Of a stretch of DNA of 64,000 nucleotides, positions 36,173 to 46,174 are shown one piece after another (position 1 is the first letter of the stretch; every line of letters starts with the position of its first letter). The stretch is from Rhodoblastus acidophilus (lineage in GTDB: Bacteria; Pseudomonadota; Alphaproteobacteria; Rhizobiales; Beijerinckiaceae). Below the pieces are notes generated by a model, which saw only the letters and a list, made by a program, of their open reading frames with translations, did not search any database and was not told the DNA's origin. A program made the translations under genes and the position numbers. The stretch spans positions 1 to 64,000 of the forward strand of contig NZ_JAOQNX010000013.1 of the NCBI RefSeq assembly GCF_025961575.1. The letters are read 5' to 3'.

Positions 36173-36580
36173 TCAGGCGGCGCGGGTCTGCGCCACTTGC
36201 GCGGCGGCCGAGACCAGACGCGTGATATAGTCTTTCGCCTGGTCGGGCGCGCGCCGGTAGCGGTGCAGCACCAAGTCGGTCAGCTCGTCGACCACCACGG
36301 CGTCGGCGCGGTCGATCAAGGCGGGATTGACGTGGGATTCCTTGACGATATGCGCCAGCGCCTGCCGGGAGGCGCGGCCCTGGCTCGCCAATTGGCGAAG
36401 ATAGGCGCGCCAGCACGACCAGTGCAGGCGCGCCGCCTGACGGGCGCGATCGGTTTCGCTGAAGGCGGTGGAGTAGAATCCGAACAATCTGTCGCAGACC
36501 GGCGCCTCGCTCCATGAGGTCAGGTCGTCGGGAGATTTCGGGGCGAGGGTCGTTGAGGCGGTGGGGAGGAAGACTGACAT
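36173..36580 (-). CDS. Small helical protein of unknown function
   Basis: 135 residues if started at the ATG at 36580; an in-frame TTG at 36634 would give 153. I do not recognise the family. It has no signal peptide. Most of it looks helical (ETDRARQAARLHWSCWRAYLRQLASQG; DELTDLVLHRYRRAPDQAKDYITRLVSAAAQVAQ). The DNA composition matches its neighbours. Neither start has a good ribosome binding site. The gene is alone, between the terminator of the kinase and purH. Confidence 0.6.
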   Translation of the reverse strand: MSVFLPTASTTLAPKSPDDLTSWSEAPVCDRLFGFYSTAFSETDRARQAARLHWSCWRAYLRQLASQGRASRQALAHIVKESHVNPALIDRADAVVVDELTDLVLHRYRRAPDQAKDYITRLVSAAAQVAQTRAA

Positions 36581-36710
36581 AACGCTAGGATACACTTCGT
36601 TTGTTTCATTAATTTGGCTCGTGAAATGAGACAATTGGAAGGCAAAGGTTCCGCTTGGGACGCCCTATCCACCGTTTGCTCGCCCCCTGTGGATAAAGCC
36701 TGGCGCAAAT

Positions 36711-36738
36711 AAAAACGCCGGCGGGAGCCCCGCCGGCG
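36711..36738 (-). terminator. Terminator of purH
   Basis: 10-bp stem CGCCGGCGGG (36716-36725) / CCCGCCGGCG (36729-36738), followed on the minus strand by TTTTT (36715-36711). Confidence 0.9.
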
Positions 36739-36765
36739 CTGCATGTCTGAACCTTTGCGCCGCGA

Positions 36766-38355
36766 TCAGTGGCGGAAGTGGCGATGTCCGGTCAGGACCA
36801 TGGCGAGACCGGCCTCGTCGGCCGCCTGGATCACCAGATCGTCGCGCATGGAGCCGCCGGGCTGGATCACCGCCGTCGCGCCGGCCTCGGCCGCCGCCAG
36901 CAGGCCGTCGGCGAAGGGGAAGAAGGCGTCGGAGGCGACCACCGAGCCCTTGGCCAGCGTTTCCGGCAGGCCGGCGGCCTTGGCGGCCTCCGCGGCTTTC
37001 CAGGCGGCGATGCGCGAGGAATCGACGCGGCTCATCTGGCCCGCGCCAATGCCGACGGTCGCGCCATCCTTGGCGTAAACGATGGCGTTGGACTTGACGT
37101 GCTTGGCGACGCGGAAGGCGAATTTCAGGTCGGCCAGCTCCTGGGCGGTGGGCGCGCGCTTGGTCACCACTTTCAGCTCCATGTCGTCGACGACCGCATT
37201 GTCGCGCGACTGGAACAGCAGGCCGCCCGACACCGAACGCACCGCCAGTCCAACCTTGCGCGGATCGGACAGGCCGCCGGTGAGCAGCAGCCGCAAATTC
37301 TTCTTCGCGCCGATCAACGCGATGGCGTCCTCATCGGCGTCGGGCGCGATGATCACTTCGGTGAAAATCTTGACGATTTCCGTCGCGGCCTCGGCGTCCA
37401 GTTTTTTGTTCAGCGCGACAATGCCGCCATAGGCCGAGACCGTGTCGCAAGCAAAAGCCTTCAAATAGGCTTCCTTCAGGCTCGCGCCTTCGGCGACGCC
37501 GCACGGATTCGCGTGCTTGATGATGGCCACCGCCGCCGTGCGCGCGGGGTCGAATTCCGAGGCCAGCTCGAAGGCGGCGTCGGTGTCGTTGACATTGTTG
37601 TAGGAGAGCTGCTTGCCCTGCACCTGCCGCGCCGTGGCGACGCCGGGGCGGTTTTCGCCGGTGAGATAAAAGCCCGCCTTCTGGTGCGGGTTCTCGCCAT
37701 AGCGCATCGGCTCAGACAGCTTGCCGCCGACGGCGCGGTACTCGGGCGTGTCCTCGCCGATCGCCTGGGCGAACCAGTTGGAAATCGCGGAATCGTAAGC
37801 CGCGGTGCGCGCATAGGCCTTTTGCGCCAGTTTTCTGCGCAGGGCGCGGGTGGTGGCGCCGCCATGGGCTTCGAGCGACTCAAGAATGACGGAATAATCG
37901 GCGACATCGACGACCACGGCGACATCGTCATGGTTCTTCGCGGCGGCGCGGATCATCGCGGGGCCGCCGATGTCGATGTTCTCGATGGTCTCGTCCCAGC
38001 CGGCGCCCTTGGCCACGGTCGCCTCGAACGGATAGAGATTGACCACCAGCAGGTCGATGGGCTCGATGCCATGGGCGAGCATGGCCGCCTCGTGCTCGGG
38101 GTTCTCGCGGATCGCCAGCAGGCCGCCGTGGACCTTGGGATGCAGAGTCTTGACGCGGCCGTCCATCATTTCCGGGAAGCCGGTGACGTCGGAGACGTCG
38201 ACGACCGGAATGCCGGCGTCGGCGATCGCCTTGCGGGTGCCGCCGGTGGAAATCAGCACGACGCCCCGCGCGGAAAGGGCGCGGGCGAAATCGATCAGTC
38301 CGGTCTTGTCGGAAACGGAAAGCAGCGCGCGCTTCAGAACACGAGCGTCAGTCAT
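36766..38355 (-). CDS. purH: Bifunctional AICAR transformylase / IMP cyclohydrolase
   Basis: 529 residues, start at 38355 ([19 protein letters not shown]). It catalyses the last two steps of IMP synthesis. The N-terminal MGS-like cyclohydrolase domain has [46 protein letters not shown]. The C-terminal transformylase has [24 protein letters not shown] and [13 protein letters not shown], ending [10 protein letters not shown]. It is monocistronic, with its own terminator. Confidence 0.98.
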   Translation of the reverse strand: MTDARVLKRALLSVSDKTGLIDFARALSARGVVLISTGGTRKAIADAGIPVVDVSDVTGFPEMMDGRVKTLHPKVHGGLLAIRENPEHEAAMLAHGIEPIDLLVVNLYPFEATVAKGAGWDETIENIDIGGPAMIRAAAKNHDDVAVVVDVADYSVILESLEAHGGATTRALRRKLAQKAYARTAAYDSAISNWFAQAIGEDTPEYRAVGGKLSEPMRYGENPHQKAGFYLTGENRPGVATARQVQGKQLSYNNVNDTDAAFELASEFDPARTAAVAIIKHANPCGVAEGASLKEAYLKAFACDTVSAYGGIVALNKKLDAEAATEIVKIFTEVIIAPDADEDAIALIGAKKNLRLLLTGGLSDPRKVGLAVRSVSGGLLFQSRDNAVVDDMELKVVTKRAPTAQELADLKFAFRVAKHVKSNAIVYAKDGATVGIGAGQMSRVDSSRIAAWKAAEAAKAAGLPETLAKGSVVASDAFFPFADGLLAAAEAGATAVIQPGGSMRDDLVIQAADEAGLAMVLTGHRHFRH

Positions 38356-38466
38356 CTTGTCTCTCTTTCGAAAATGTCCGCAGTTCAAGCCGGCGGGGCG
38401 ATTTTGCCGCGCTTAGCATGTTTCGGCCGCGAATCAAACGCGCTTGCTCAGCTTTGTGCTGGAAGT

Positions 38467-39447
38467 CTAGAGCGTCCGCCGCAGCCGCGCGGCGATTTCG
38501 CCGATCAGCCCGCGCCGGAAGGCGAGCACGCAGATCACGAAAATCGCGCCCTGGATCACCGTCATCCACTGGGCGAAATCCGGCCCGCCGATGCGGTTCA
38601 GGACCTCCGGGATCGCCACGACGAAAATGGCGCCGATGACCGGGCCGGTCATGGTGCCCATGCCGCCGAGCAGGACCATCAGGATCACTTCGCCCGACAT
38701 CGACCAGTGCATGTCGGTGAGCGTCGCGCTCTGCGTCACCAGCGCCTTCGTTCCCCCGGCGAGGCCGGCGAGCGCCGCCGACAGCCCGAAGGCCGCCAGC
38801 TTGTAGGAGTCCACGCTGTAGCCCAGCGAAATCGCGCGTGGCTCGTTCTCGCGGATCGCCTTGAGCACGGAGCCGAACGGCGAATGCACGATCCGATAGA
38901 TGGCCAGCAGCCCGCACAGGAACACGACCAGGACGAAATAATACATGACGCGGTCGTCGCCGAGCGGGATCAGGCCAAAAAGCTTGCCGCGCGGGACGCC
39001 TTGAATGCCGTCCTCGCCATGGGTGAAGGGGACCTGAAGAGCGACGAAATAGCCCATCTGCGCCAGGGCGAGCGTGATCATCGAGAAATAGATGCCCTGG
39101 CGGCGGATCGACAGCGCGCCGGCGACGAGGCCCAGCAGGCCGACGAAGGCGGTGGCGGCGAGCAGAGTGAGTTCCGGCGGCCATCCCCAGACCTTGGCGA
39201 CATGGGCGGCGATATAGGCCGCGCCGCCGAAAAACAGCGCATGGCCGAAGGAGAGCAAGCCGGCATAGCCGACCAGCAGGTTGAAGGCGCTCGCGAACAG
39301 GGCGAAGCACAGGGCTGTGGCGAGGAAGAACGGATAGAGGGCGAAGGGCGCGACGGCGAGCAGCGCCGCCAGCACGGCGAAGGCGATGAACTCCGCCGGT
39401 TTCGGCCGGGATGCGGTGGGCCCCTTGGCTGCGAGCGCGTGTGTCAA
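38467..39447 (-). CDS. livM: Branched-chain amino acid ABC transporter permease (LivM)
   Basis: 326 residues and about nine or ten hydrophobic helices. The LivM-type EAA region is AIRENEPRAISLGYSVDSYKLAAFGLSAALAGLAGG, and GYAGLLSFGHALFFGGAAYIAA is the family hallmark. It overlaps the livH stop by ATGA. The substrate could be branched-chain amino acids or an aromatic or short-chain acid, since this transporter family is broad. Last gene of the livG-livF-livK-livH-livM set. Confidence 0.93.
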   Translation of the reverse strand: MTHALAAKGPTASRPKPAEFIAFAVLAALLAVAPFALYPFFLATALCFALFASAFNLLVGYAGLLSFGHALFFGGAAYIAAHVAKVWGWPPELTLLAATAFVGLLGLVAGALSIRRQGIYFSMITLALAQMGYFVALQVPFTHGEDGIQGVPRGKLFGLIPLGDDRVMYYFVLVVFLCGLLAIYRIVHSPFGSVLKAIRENEPRAISLGYSVDSYKLAAFGLSAALAGLAGGTKALVTQSATLTDMHWSMSGEVILMVLLGGMGTMTGPVIGAIFVVAIPEVLNRIGGPDFAQWMTVIQGAIFVICVLAFRRGLIGEIAARLRRTL

Positions 39448-40331
39448 AGTTTTTTCCCAAATAGTCCGGTCGGCTTCACCAGCAGCACGGCGACCATGAT
39501 GACGAAGACGACGATATTCGCCGCCTGCGGATAAAACACTTTTGTCAGGCCCTCGACGATGCCGAGCATGAAGCCGGCGCCGATGGCGCCAAGGATCGAG
39601 CCCATGCCGCCGATCACGACCACCGCGAAGACGACAATGATGAAATCCGCGCCCATCAGCGGCCGCACCTGGTAGATCGGCGCGGCCAGCACGCCCGCGA
39701 GCGCGGCGAGGCCGACGCCAAAACCGTAAGTCAGCGTGATCAGCCGCGGAACGTTGATGCCGAAGGCGCGGGTGAGCTCCGGGTTCTCCGTCGCGGCGCG
39801 CAGCACCGAGCCGAGCCGGGTTTTCTCGATCATGAACCAGGTGAACAAGCAGACGCAGAGCGAAAAGACGACGGCCCAGGCGCGATAGGTCGGCAGGTAC
39901 ATGAAGCCGAGATTGGTGCCGCCCTTGAGTTGCTCCGGCAAGGGATAGGGCTGCCCGGAGGCGCCGAACTGGTTTTGAAATACGCCCTGGATGATCAGGG
40001 CGAGGCCGAAGGTGAGCAGCAGGCCGTAAATGTGGTCAAGCCCGGCCAGGCGCTTGAGCATGGTCCGTTCGATGACCATGCCGAACAGCGCGACGCCGAG
40101 CGGGGCGAGAATGAGCGCCGGCCAATAGCCGATGTGGAAATAGGTGAGCAGGAACCAGGCGGCGAAGGCGCCGACCATGTAGAGAGCGCCATGGGCGAAA
40201 TTGACGATGTTCAGCATGCCGAAGATCACGGCGAGGCCGAGGCTCAGCATGGCGTAGAAGGCGCCGTTGATCAGCCCGAGCAGGAGCTGGCCGAACAGGG
40301 CTTGGGTCGAGATGCCGAGCAGGGGGATCAT
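39444..40331 (-). CDS. livH: Branched-chain amino acid ABC transporter permease (LivH)
   Basis: 295 residues, a polytopic membrane protein. LivH signatures are LLLGLINGAFYAMLSLGLAVIFGMLNIVNFAHGALYMVGAF, the cytoplasmic loop RAATENPELTRAFGINVPRL, and GGMGSILGAIGAGFMLGIVEGLTKVFYP. It forms the membrane channel with LivM. A palindromic intergenic repeat separates it from livK upstream, which may tune the expression ratio. Confidence 0.94.
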   Translation of the reverse strand: MIPLLGISTQALFGQLLLGLINGAFYAMLSLGLAVIFGMLNIVNFAHGALYMVGAFAAWFLLTYFHIGYWPALILAPLGVALFGMVIERTMLKRLAGLDHIYGLLLTFGLALIIQGVFQNQFGASGQPYPLPEQLKGGTNLGFMYLPTYRAWAVVFSLCVCLFTWFMIEKTRLGSVLRAATENPELTRAFGINVPRLITLTYGFGVGLAALAGVLAAPIYQVRPLMGADFIIVVFAVVVIGGMGSILGAIGAGFMLGIVEGLTKVFYPQAANIVVFVIMVAVLLVKPTGLFGKKL

Positions 40332-40356
40332 GCGGCGGCCCCCGTGACGGCGCCTT

Positions 40357-40480
40357 CCTTCTCCCCTTGCGGGAGAAGGTGGATCGGCGCGTAGCGCCGA
40401 GACGGATGAGGGGGCTTGCGAGACAGGGCGGAACCCCTCATCCGGCGCTTCGCGCCACCTTCTCCCGCAATGGGAGAAGG
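40357..40480. repeat. Palindromic intergenic repeat between livK and livH
   Basis: The element has two small hairpins at its ends, CCTTCTCCC...GGGAGAAGG (40357-40379 and 40458-40480), which also pair with each other. Inside is a longer inverted repeat, CGGATGAGGGG (40403-40413) / CCCCTCATCCG (40434-40444). The whole 124-bp unit is nearly symmetrical. Similar 'GGAGAAGGTGG...GGATGAGGGG' elements recur between genes in Hyphomicrobiales. It lies inside the liv operon and could stabilise the upstream livGFK mRNA. Confidence 0.75.
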
Positions 40481-40506
40481 GGTGCGCGTGGCTGTCACGA
40501 AAAATT

Positions 40507-41712
40507 TCACTTCTTCACCAGCGGGCATTCGCTCTGCGACAGCGGCCGGAACGCCTCGTCGGCGGGGATGGTGGCGATCACCTTGGCGTAATCCCAGGGG
40601 TATTTCGATTCCGCGGGGGTCTTGACCTGCAACAGATAGGCCGGGTGGATCTTGCGTCCGTCCTCGCGGATCGAGCCCTTGCCAAAGGCCTGGTCGTCGG
40701 TCGGCGTCGCCTTCATCTTGGCGACCACCGCGGCGCCATCGGTGGGCGAGCCCAGCGCGTCCACCGCCTTCAGATAATGCAGCACCGAGGAATAGACGCC
40801 GGCCTGCACCATGGTCGGCTTGGCGTGAGCTTTCGATTTCTGCGAAAAACGGTCGGCGAAGGCGCGGGTGTCGTCGTTGAGGTCCCAATAATAGGTGACG
40901 GTGAACTCGAGGCCCTGGGCGACGGGCAGGCCGAGCGCGTTGACGTCCGAGAGGAAGATCAGCAGCGCCGCCAGTTTCTGGCCGCCCTGGGTGATGCCGA
41001 ATTCGGCCGCCTGCTTGATGGCGTTGGCGGAATCGCCGCCGGCATTGGCGAGGCCGATCACCTTGGCCTTCGACGATTGCGCCTGCAACAGTTGCGAGGA
41101 GAAGTCCGCGTTGTTGAGCGGCGCGTAAACGTTGCCGACGACCTTGCCGCCATTGGCGGCGACCACGGCCGTGGTGTCGCGCTCCAGCGCCTTGCCGAAG
41201 GCATAGTCGGCGGTGATGAAATACCAGGTGTCGCCGCCGGCCTTGGTCATGGCCTTGCCGGTGCCATTGGCCAGCGCATAGGTGTCATAGGTCCAGTGGA
41301 TCTGGTTGGGCGTGCAGGCCTTGCCCGTCAGATCGGAGGAAGCGGCGCCGGAGTTGAGAAAGACCTTGTTCTTGTCCTTGACGATCTGGCCGACCGCAAG
41401 CGCCACGCCGGAATTCAGCGTGTCGACGATGACATCCGCCTTGCCCTGGTCGAACCATTCGCGGGCGATGCTGGTGCCGACGTCGACCTTGTTGAGGTGG
41501 TCGGCGTAAACCAGTTCGACCTTCCAGCCTTTGGCGGCGAGCCCGGATTCGTCGATCGCCAGTTGCGCGGCGAGCTGCGAGCCGACGCCGCCGACATCGG
41601 CATAGGGGCCGGAGCCGTCGGTAAGCACGCCGACCTTGACCACCTTGTCGGCGGCGAAGGCGCAAGTGGTCATCACCCCCAAGGCCACGCCGGCCAAAAG
41701 AATCTTTTTCAT
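40507..41712 (-). CDS. ABC transporter periplasmic substrate-binding protein (LivK-like)
   Basis: 401 residues with a signal peptide (MKKILLAGVALGVMTTCAFAADKVV). Type I periplasmic binding fold: KVGVLTDGSGPYADVGGVGSQLAAQLAIDE, NSGAASSDLTGKAC, WYFITADYAFGKALERD, GLANAGGDSANAIKQAAEFGI. This variant resembles binding proteins whose ligands include aromatic acids as well as amino acids, so leucine specificity should not be assumed. A run of 43 bases separates it from livF. Confidence 0.9.
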   Translation of the reverse strand: MKKILLAGVALGVMTTCAFAADKVVKVGVLTDGSGPYADVGGVGSQLAAQLAIDESGLAAKGWKVELVYADHLNKVDVGTSIAREWFDQGKADVIVDTLNSGVALAVGQIVKDKNKVFLNSGAASSDLTGKACTPNQIHWTYDTYALANGTGKAMTKAGGDTWYFITADYAFGKALERDTTAVVAANGGKVVGNVYAPLNNADFSSQLLQAQSSKAKVIGLANAGGDSANAIKQAAEFGITQGGQKLAALLIFLSDVNALGLPVAQGLEFTVTYYWDLNDDTRAFADRFSQKSKAHAKPTMVQAGVYSSVLHYLKAVDALGSPTDGAAVVAKMKATPTDDQAFGKGSIREDGRKIHPAYLLQVKTPAESKYPWDYAKVIATIPADEAFRPLSQSECPLVKK

Positions 41713-41755
41713 AGGCTTCCTCCCATTCCATGCCCTCTAGGGCTTTTTGTGAAAA

Positions 41756-42452
<697 letters not shown>

Positions 42453-42460
<8 letters not shown>

Positions 42461-43211
42461 GGGCGGCCTCCGCGCCGAGATAGGCCTGCTGCACCGCCGG
42501 ATCGGAGGAGACGGCGGCGTAATCGCCCTCCGCCAAGACTTTTCCGCGCGTCAAAACGGTGATGACCTCACACAAGCTGGCGACGACATTGAGATTGTGC
42601 TCGACCATCACCACCGTGCGGCCCTGCGCCACCCGCTTGATCAAACCGGCGATGCGCTCGATGTCCTCCTGGCCCATGCCGGCGAGCGGCTCGTCGAGCA
42701 GCAGCACTTTCGGGTCAAGCGCCAGGGTGGTGGCGAGCTCCAGCGCGCGCTTGCGGCCGTAGGGCATTTCGCCCGCGGGGGTCTCCTCCCAGCCGGCGAG
42801 GCCGACTTCGTCCATCAGCGCGCGGGCCTGCGCGTCAAACTTGCGCAGAACGCGGTCGGAGCGCCAGAAATCGAAGCTCTCGCCACGCTTGCGCTGCAGG
42901 GCGGCGCGCACGTTTTCGAGCGCGGTCAGGTGCGGAAAGACGGCGGAAATCTGGAACGAGCGCACCAGCCCCAGGCGCGCGACCTCGGCGGGCCGCGCCC
43001 TGGTGATGTCCTGGCCCTCGTAGAGAATGGTCCCGCGTGTCGGGACCAGAAACTTGGTCAGCAGGTTGAAGCAGGTGCTCTTGCCCGCGCCATTGGGACC
43101 GATCAGCCCGTGAATCGTGTTCCGCCGCACGCGCAGGCGGACGTCGCTCACCGCTGTGAAGCCGGCGAATTCTTTCGTCAACCCGGATGTTTCCAGGGCA
43201 TAAACCGTCAT
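42453..43211 (-). CDS. livG: Branched-chain amino acid ABC transporter ATPase (LivG)
   Basis: 252 residues. Walker A is LIGPNGAGKSTCFNLLTKF; LivG-specific RPAEVARLGLVRSFQISAVFPHLTALENV; the signature region MPYGRKRALELATTLALDPKVLLLDEPLAGMG; and VMVEHNLNVVASLCE. First gene of the liv operon, divergent from ccoN across a 393-base spacer. Confidence 0.95.
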
Positions 43212-43604
43212 AAGGCGGCATTCCTCCCACGGAGCGTTTGCTCCGCATTCCTAGGTCCCTTTTGCCGGGACTCTGTGGGGAGAAGTGTAGGCGCCGGCGC
43301 GTCAGGGAATCAAGCGGCTGCGACGGTTTTTCTCGTTCTTTAGTCCAAAGTCGCAGGAACGATTTTCCTCTTTTCAACCCCAAAGCTCGCGCAATTAGGC
43401 GAAAGTCTGCGTGACACGATGTCGCATATTCTTGGTCTGTGCCCTCCGGGGCACTCGCCATAGCCTTCGTTTGGCGCTATGGGAGGCGCCTGCATGGTTT
43501 ATTTGACTTTTGTCAATGAACGCACGGCAGGAGCGGGCAATGGCCCGCGCAATGGCAATCTGGTAGGCTTTGTGGCGCCGGATTGATTTCATTGGGGCGA
43601 AAAC
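43212..43604. other. 393-base intergenic region between livG and ccoN
   Basis: No gene seen. It holds a small inverted repeat (CCATAGC/GCTATGG around 43458-43481) and the FixK/FNR-type box at 43503-43516, followed by the ccoN leader. The livG side has CCTCCCACGGAGCG, with no recognised operator. Confidence 0.6.
43503..43516. promoter_or_regulatory. FixK/FNR-type box upstream of ccoNOQP
   Basis: TTGACTTTTGTCAA, a perfect palindrome in its arms (TTGAC-N4-GTCAA), fits the CRP/FNR-family pattern TTGA-N6-TCAA. Its centre is 95 bases before the ccoN ATG, leaving room for a class II promoter with a leader of about 50 bases. FixK-type control of cbb3 oxidase genes is established in rhizobia. Confidence 0.75.
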
Positions 43605-45272
43605 ATGGCGCAAGCAGACTCACTGACGACAGCGCCGCCCGAGGGCGGCAAATCCATCACCTTGGGCGAAGTGACGATGATCGTCGTTTCCCTGGTCGGC
43701 GCCATCGGAGCGCTCTACATCGCGGCGAACGCCTACACGGCGCCCTACGCGTTCCACATGGCGCTCTTCGCCCTCGCCGGCCTCGGCGGCGCGATCGCGA
43801 CCCTCAAGCGCTACAAGTCTCGCCCCGCGGTCATTCCGCAGGAAATCGACGGCAAGCCCAACTACAATTACGGCCCGATCAAGTTCACCTCGATCGCGGC
43901 GATCTTCTGGGGCATCGCCGGGTTCCTGGTCGGCCTGATCGTCGCCACCGAACTGGCCTTCCCCGATCTGTCCATGGGTCTGTCCTGGCTCAACTTCGGC
44001 CGGCTGCGTCCGTTGCACACCTCGGCGGTTATTTTCGCCTTCGGCGGCAACGTCCTGCTCGCGACCTCGTTCTACGCCGTGCAGCGCACCTGCCGCGCCC
44101 GTCTCGCCGGCGAGATCGCGCCCTGGTTCGTGGTGCTGGGCTACAACCTGTTCATCGTCATCGCCGGCACCGGCTACCTGCTGGGCATCACCCAGGGCAA
44201 GGAATATGCCGAACCCGAATGGTATTCCGACCTCTGGCTGACCATCGTCTGGGTGGCTTACCTGCTGGTGTTCCTGGCGACGTTGTGGAAGCGCAAGGAG
44301 CCCCACATCTACGTCGCCAACTGGTTCACCCTGGCGTTCATCATCACCATCGCCATGCTGCATCTCGGCAACAACGCTTCGGTGCCGGTGTCGATCTTCT
44401 CGCCGAAGTCCTACATCGTCTGGTCCGGCGTCCAGGACGCCATGTTCCAGTGGTGGTACGGCCATAACGCCGTTGGCTTCTACCTGACCGCCGCCTTCCT
44501 CGCCATCATGTATTATTTCGTGCCCAAGCGCGCGGAACGGCCGGTTTACTCCTACCGCCTGTCGATCATCCACTTCTGGGCCCTGATCTTCATGTACATC
44601 TGGGCCGGCCCGCACCATCTGCACTATACGGCGCTGCCGGACTGGACGCAGACGCTCGGCATGACCTTCTCGATCATGCTGTGGATGCCCTCGTGGGGCG
44701 GCATGATCAACGGCCTGATGACCCTGTCGGGCGCCTGGGACAAGCTGCGCACCGATCCCGTCCTGCGCATGCTCGTCGTCTCCGTCGCCTTCTACGGCAT
44801 GTCGACCTTCGAAGGTCCGCTCATGTCGATCAAGGTGGTCAACTCGCTGTCGCACTACACCGACTGGACCATCGGCCACGTGCATTCCGGCGCTTTGGGC
44901 TGGGTGGGCTTCGTCTCCTTCGGCGCGCTCTACTGCCTGATCCCCTGGGTCTACAACAAGAAGCTGTACTCGCTGAAGCTCGTGAACTGGCACTTCTGGA
45001 TCGCGACCATCGGCATCGTGCTCTACATCTCCGCCATGTGGGTGTCCGGCATCCTCCAGGGCCTGATGTGGCGCGCCTATACCGCCAACGGCTTCCTTGA
45101 ATATTCCTTCATCGAAACCGTCGAAGCCATGTTCCCCTTCTACGTCATCCGCGCGGTGGGCGGCGGCCTGTTCCTCGTGGGCGCGCTGATCATGGCCTTC
45201 AACTTCTACAAGACTATTCGTTCGCCTGAAGCGGCGAGCGCGTCCGAAGCCGCTCTTGCGCCGGCCGAGTGA
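43605..45272 (+). CDS. ccoN: Cytochrome cbb3 oxidase subunit I (CcoN)
   Basis: 555 residues. This is the catalytic subunit with low-spin haem b and the haem b3-CuB site of the high-affinity terminal oxidase in the inner membrane. About twelve helices are present. Haem and copper ligand segments include [33 protein letters not shown] (with the His-Tyr region), AGPHHLHYT, and [18 protein letters not shown]. The C-terminus is a short Ala/Glu-rich tail. It is preceded by a FixK-type box and followed 11 bases later by ccoO. Confidence 0.98.
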   Translation: MAQADSLTTAPPEGGKSITLGEVTMIVVSLVGAIGALYIAANAYTAPYAFHMALFALAGLGGAIATLKRYKSRPAVIPQEIDGKPNYNYGPIKFTSIAAIFWGIAGFLVGLIVATELAFPDLSMGLSWLNFGRLRPLHTSAVIFAFGGNVLLATSFYAVQRTCRARLAGEIAPWFVVLGYNLFIVIAGTGYLLGITQGKEYAEPEWYSDLWLTIVWVAYLLVFLATLWKRKEPHIYVANWFTLAFIITIAMLHLGNNASVPVSIFSPKSYIVWSGVQDAMFQWWYGHNAVGFYLTAAFLAIMYYFVPKRAERPVYSYRLSIIHFWALIFMYIWAGPHHLHYTALPDWTQTLGMTFSIMLWMPSWGGMINGLMTLSGAWDKLRTDPVLRMLVVSVAFYGMSTFEGPLMSIKVVNSLSHYTDWTIGHVHSGALGWVGFVSFGALYCLIPWVYNKKLYSLKLVNWHFWIATIGIVLYISAMWVSGILQGLMWRAYTANGFLEYSFIETVEAMFPFYVIRAVGGGLFLVGALIMAFNFYKTIRSPEAASASEAALAPAE

Positions 45273-45283
45273 GGAGATCGAAC

Positions 45284-46012
45284 ATGTCCCTGTGGAGCAA
45301 ACACGCGATCTTCGAGAAGAACTCCCTCGTTCTTCTGGTCGGCATTCTCATCGTGGTCGCCATCGGCGGCCTCGTCGAGATCGGCCCGCTCTTCTACCTG
45401 AAGAGCACCATTGAAACCGTCGAGGGCGTGCGGCCCTACACGCCGCTCGAACTCGCCGGACGCAACATCTACGTGCGCGAAGGCTGTTATCTCTGCCACT
45501 CGCAGATGATCCGCTCGCTGCGCGACGAGGTGGAGCGCTACGGCCATTATTCCGTGGCCGCGGAATCGAAATACGACCATCCCTTCCAGTGGGGCTCCAA
45601 GCGCACCGGTCCCGATCTTGCCCGCATTGGCGGCAAGTATTCGGATGATTGGCAGCGCGGCCATCTGAACAACCCGCGTTCGGTGGTGCCGGGCTCGGTG
45701 ATGCCGCGCTACGGCTTCCTGGAGAATGCGCCGCTCGACTTCACGCACATTCAGGAAGACATGAAGGTGCTGGCGCTCGAAGGCGTGCCCTACAGCGACG
45801 ACATGATCGCCAAGGCCAAGGACGACCTCAAGGCCCAGCTCGGCGACGAGACGACGGTGGCGGATCTCGCCAAGCGTTATCCCAAGGTGACCGGCCACGT
45901 CAGCAATGGCGCCAGCGGCCCGACCGAACAGGATGCGCTCGTCGCCTATCTGCAGATGCTGGGAACGACGGTCGACTTCAAACTCTACAATGAAAAGGCC
46001 AACTGGCGCTGA
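45284..46012 (+). CDS. ccoO: Cytochrome cbb3 oxidase subunit II (CcoO), mono-haem c
   Basis: 242 residues, started at 45284 behind GAGGAG. One N-terminal anchor helix (LVLLVGILIVVAIGGLVEIGP) and a periplasmic domain with the haem c motif CYLCH (Cys68, Cys71, His72) in REGCYLCHSQMIRSLRDE. A distal Met in VMPRYGFL is a probable axial ligand. It relays electrons from CcoP to CcoN. Confidence 0.98.
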   Translation: MSLWSKHAIFEKNSLVLLVGILIVVAIGGLVEIGPLFYLKSTIETVEGVRPYTPLELAGRNIYVREGCYLCHSQMIRSLRDEVERYGHYSVAAESKYDHPFQWGSKRTGPDLARIGGKYSDDWQRGHLNNPRSVVPGSVMPRYGFLENAPLDFTHIQEDMKVLALEGVPYSDDMIAKAKDDLKAQLGDETTVADLAKRYPKVTGHVSNGASGPTEQDALVAYLQMLGTTVDFKLYNEKANWR

Positions 46013-46021
46013 GAGGGCGAC

Positions 46022-46171
46022 ATGGACGTCGAAGCTTTCTTCACACAGATGAAAATCGTGAGCATCCTCTCGGTCGTGGTCGCCTTCCTTGGAGTCGTCG
46101 TCTACGCGCTCTGGCCATCGAAGAAGAAAGCCTTCGACGAAGCCGCTCGCCTGCCGCTCAACGAGGATTGA
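46022..46171 (+). CDS. ccoQ: Cytochrome cbb3 oxidase small subunit CcoQ (FixQ)
   Basis: 49 residues: one transmembrane helix (IVSILSVVVAFLGVVVYALW) followed by the basic motif PSKKKAFDEAARLPL, typical of CcoQ/FixQ. It lies between ccoO and ccoP with 9 and 3 bases of spacing, exactly where ccoQ belongs. It stabilises the interaction of CcoP with the core. Confidence 0.95.
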   Translation: MDVEAFFTQMKIVSILSVVVAFLGVVVYALWPSKKKAFDEAARLPLNED

Positions 46172-46174
46172 ACG

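Noticed and set aside
36769-39534. Very long open frame on the plus strand opposite purH and livM
   Set aside because: It runs antisense through two well-identified genes and the gap between them, as expected from codon-position GC bias, and encodes a low-complexity Gly/Ala/Arg/Asp-rich string.
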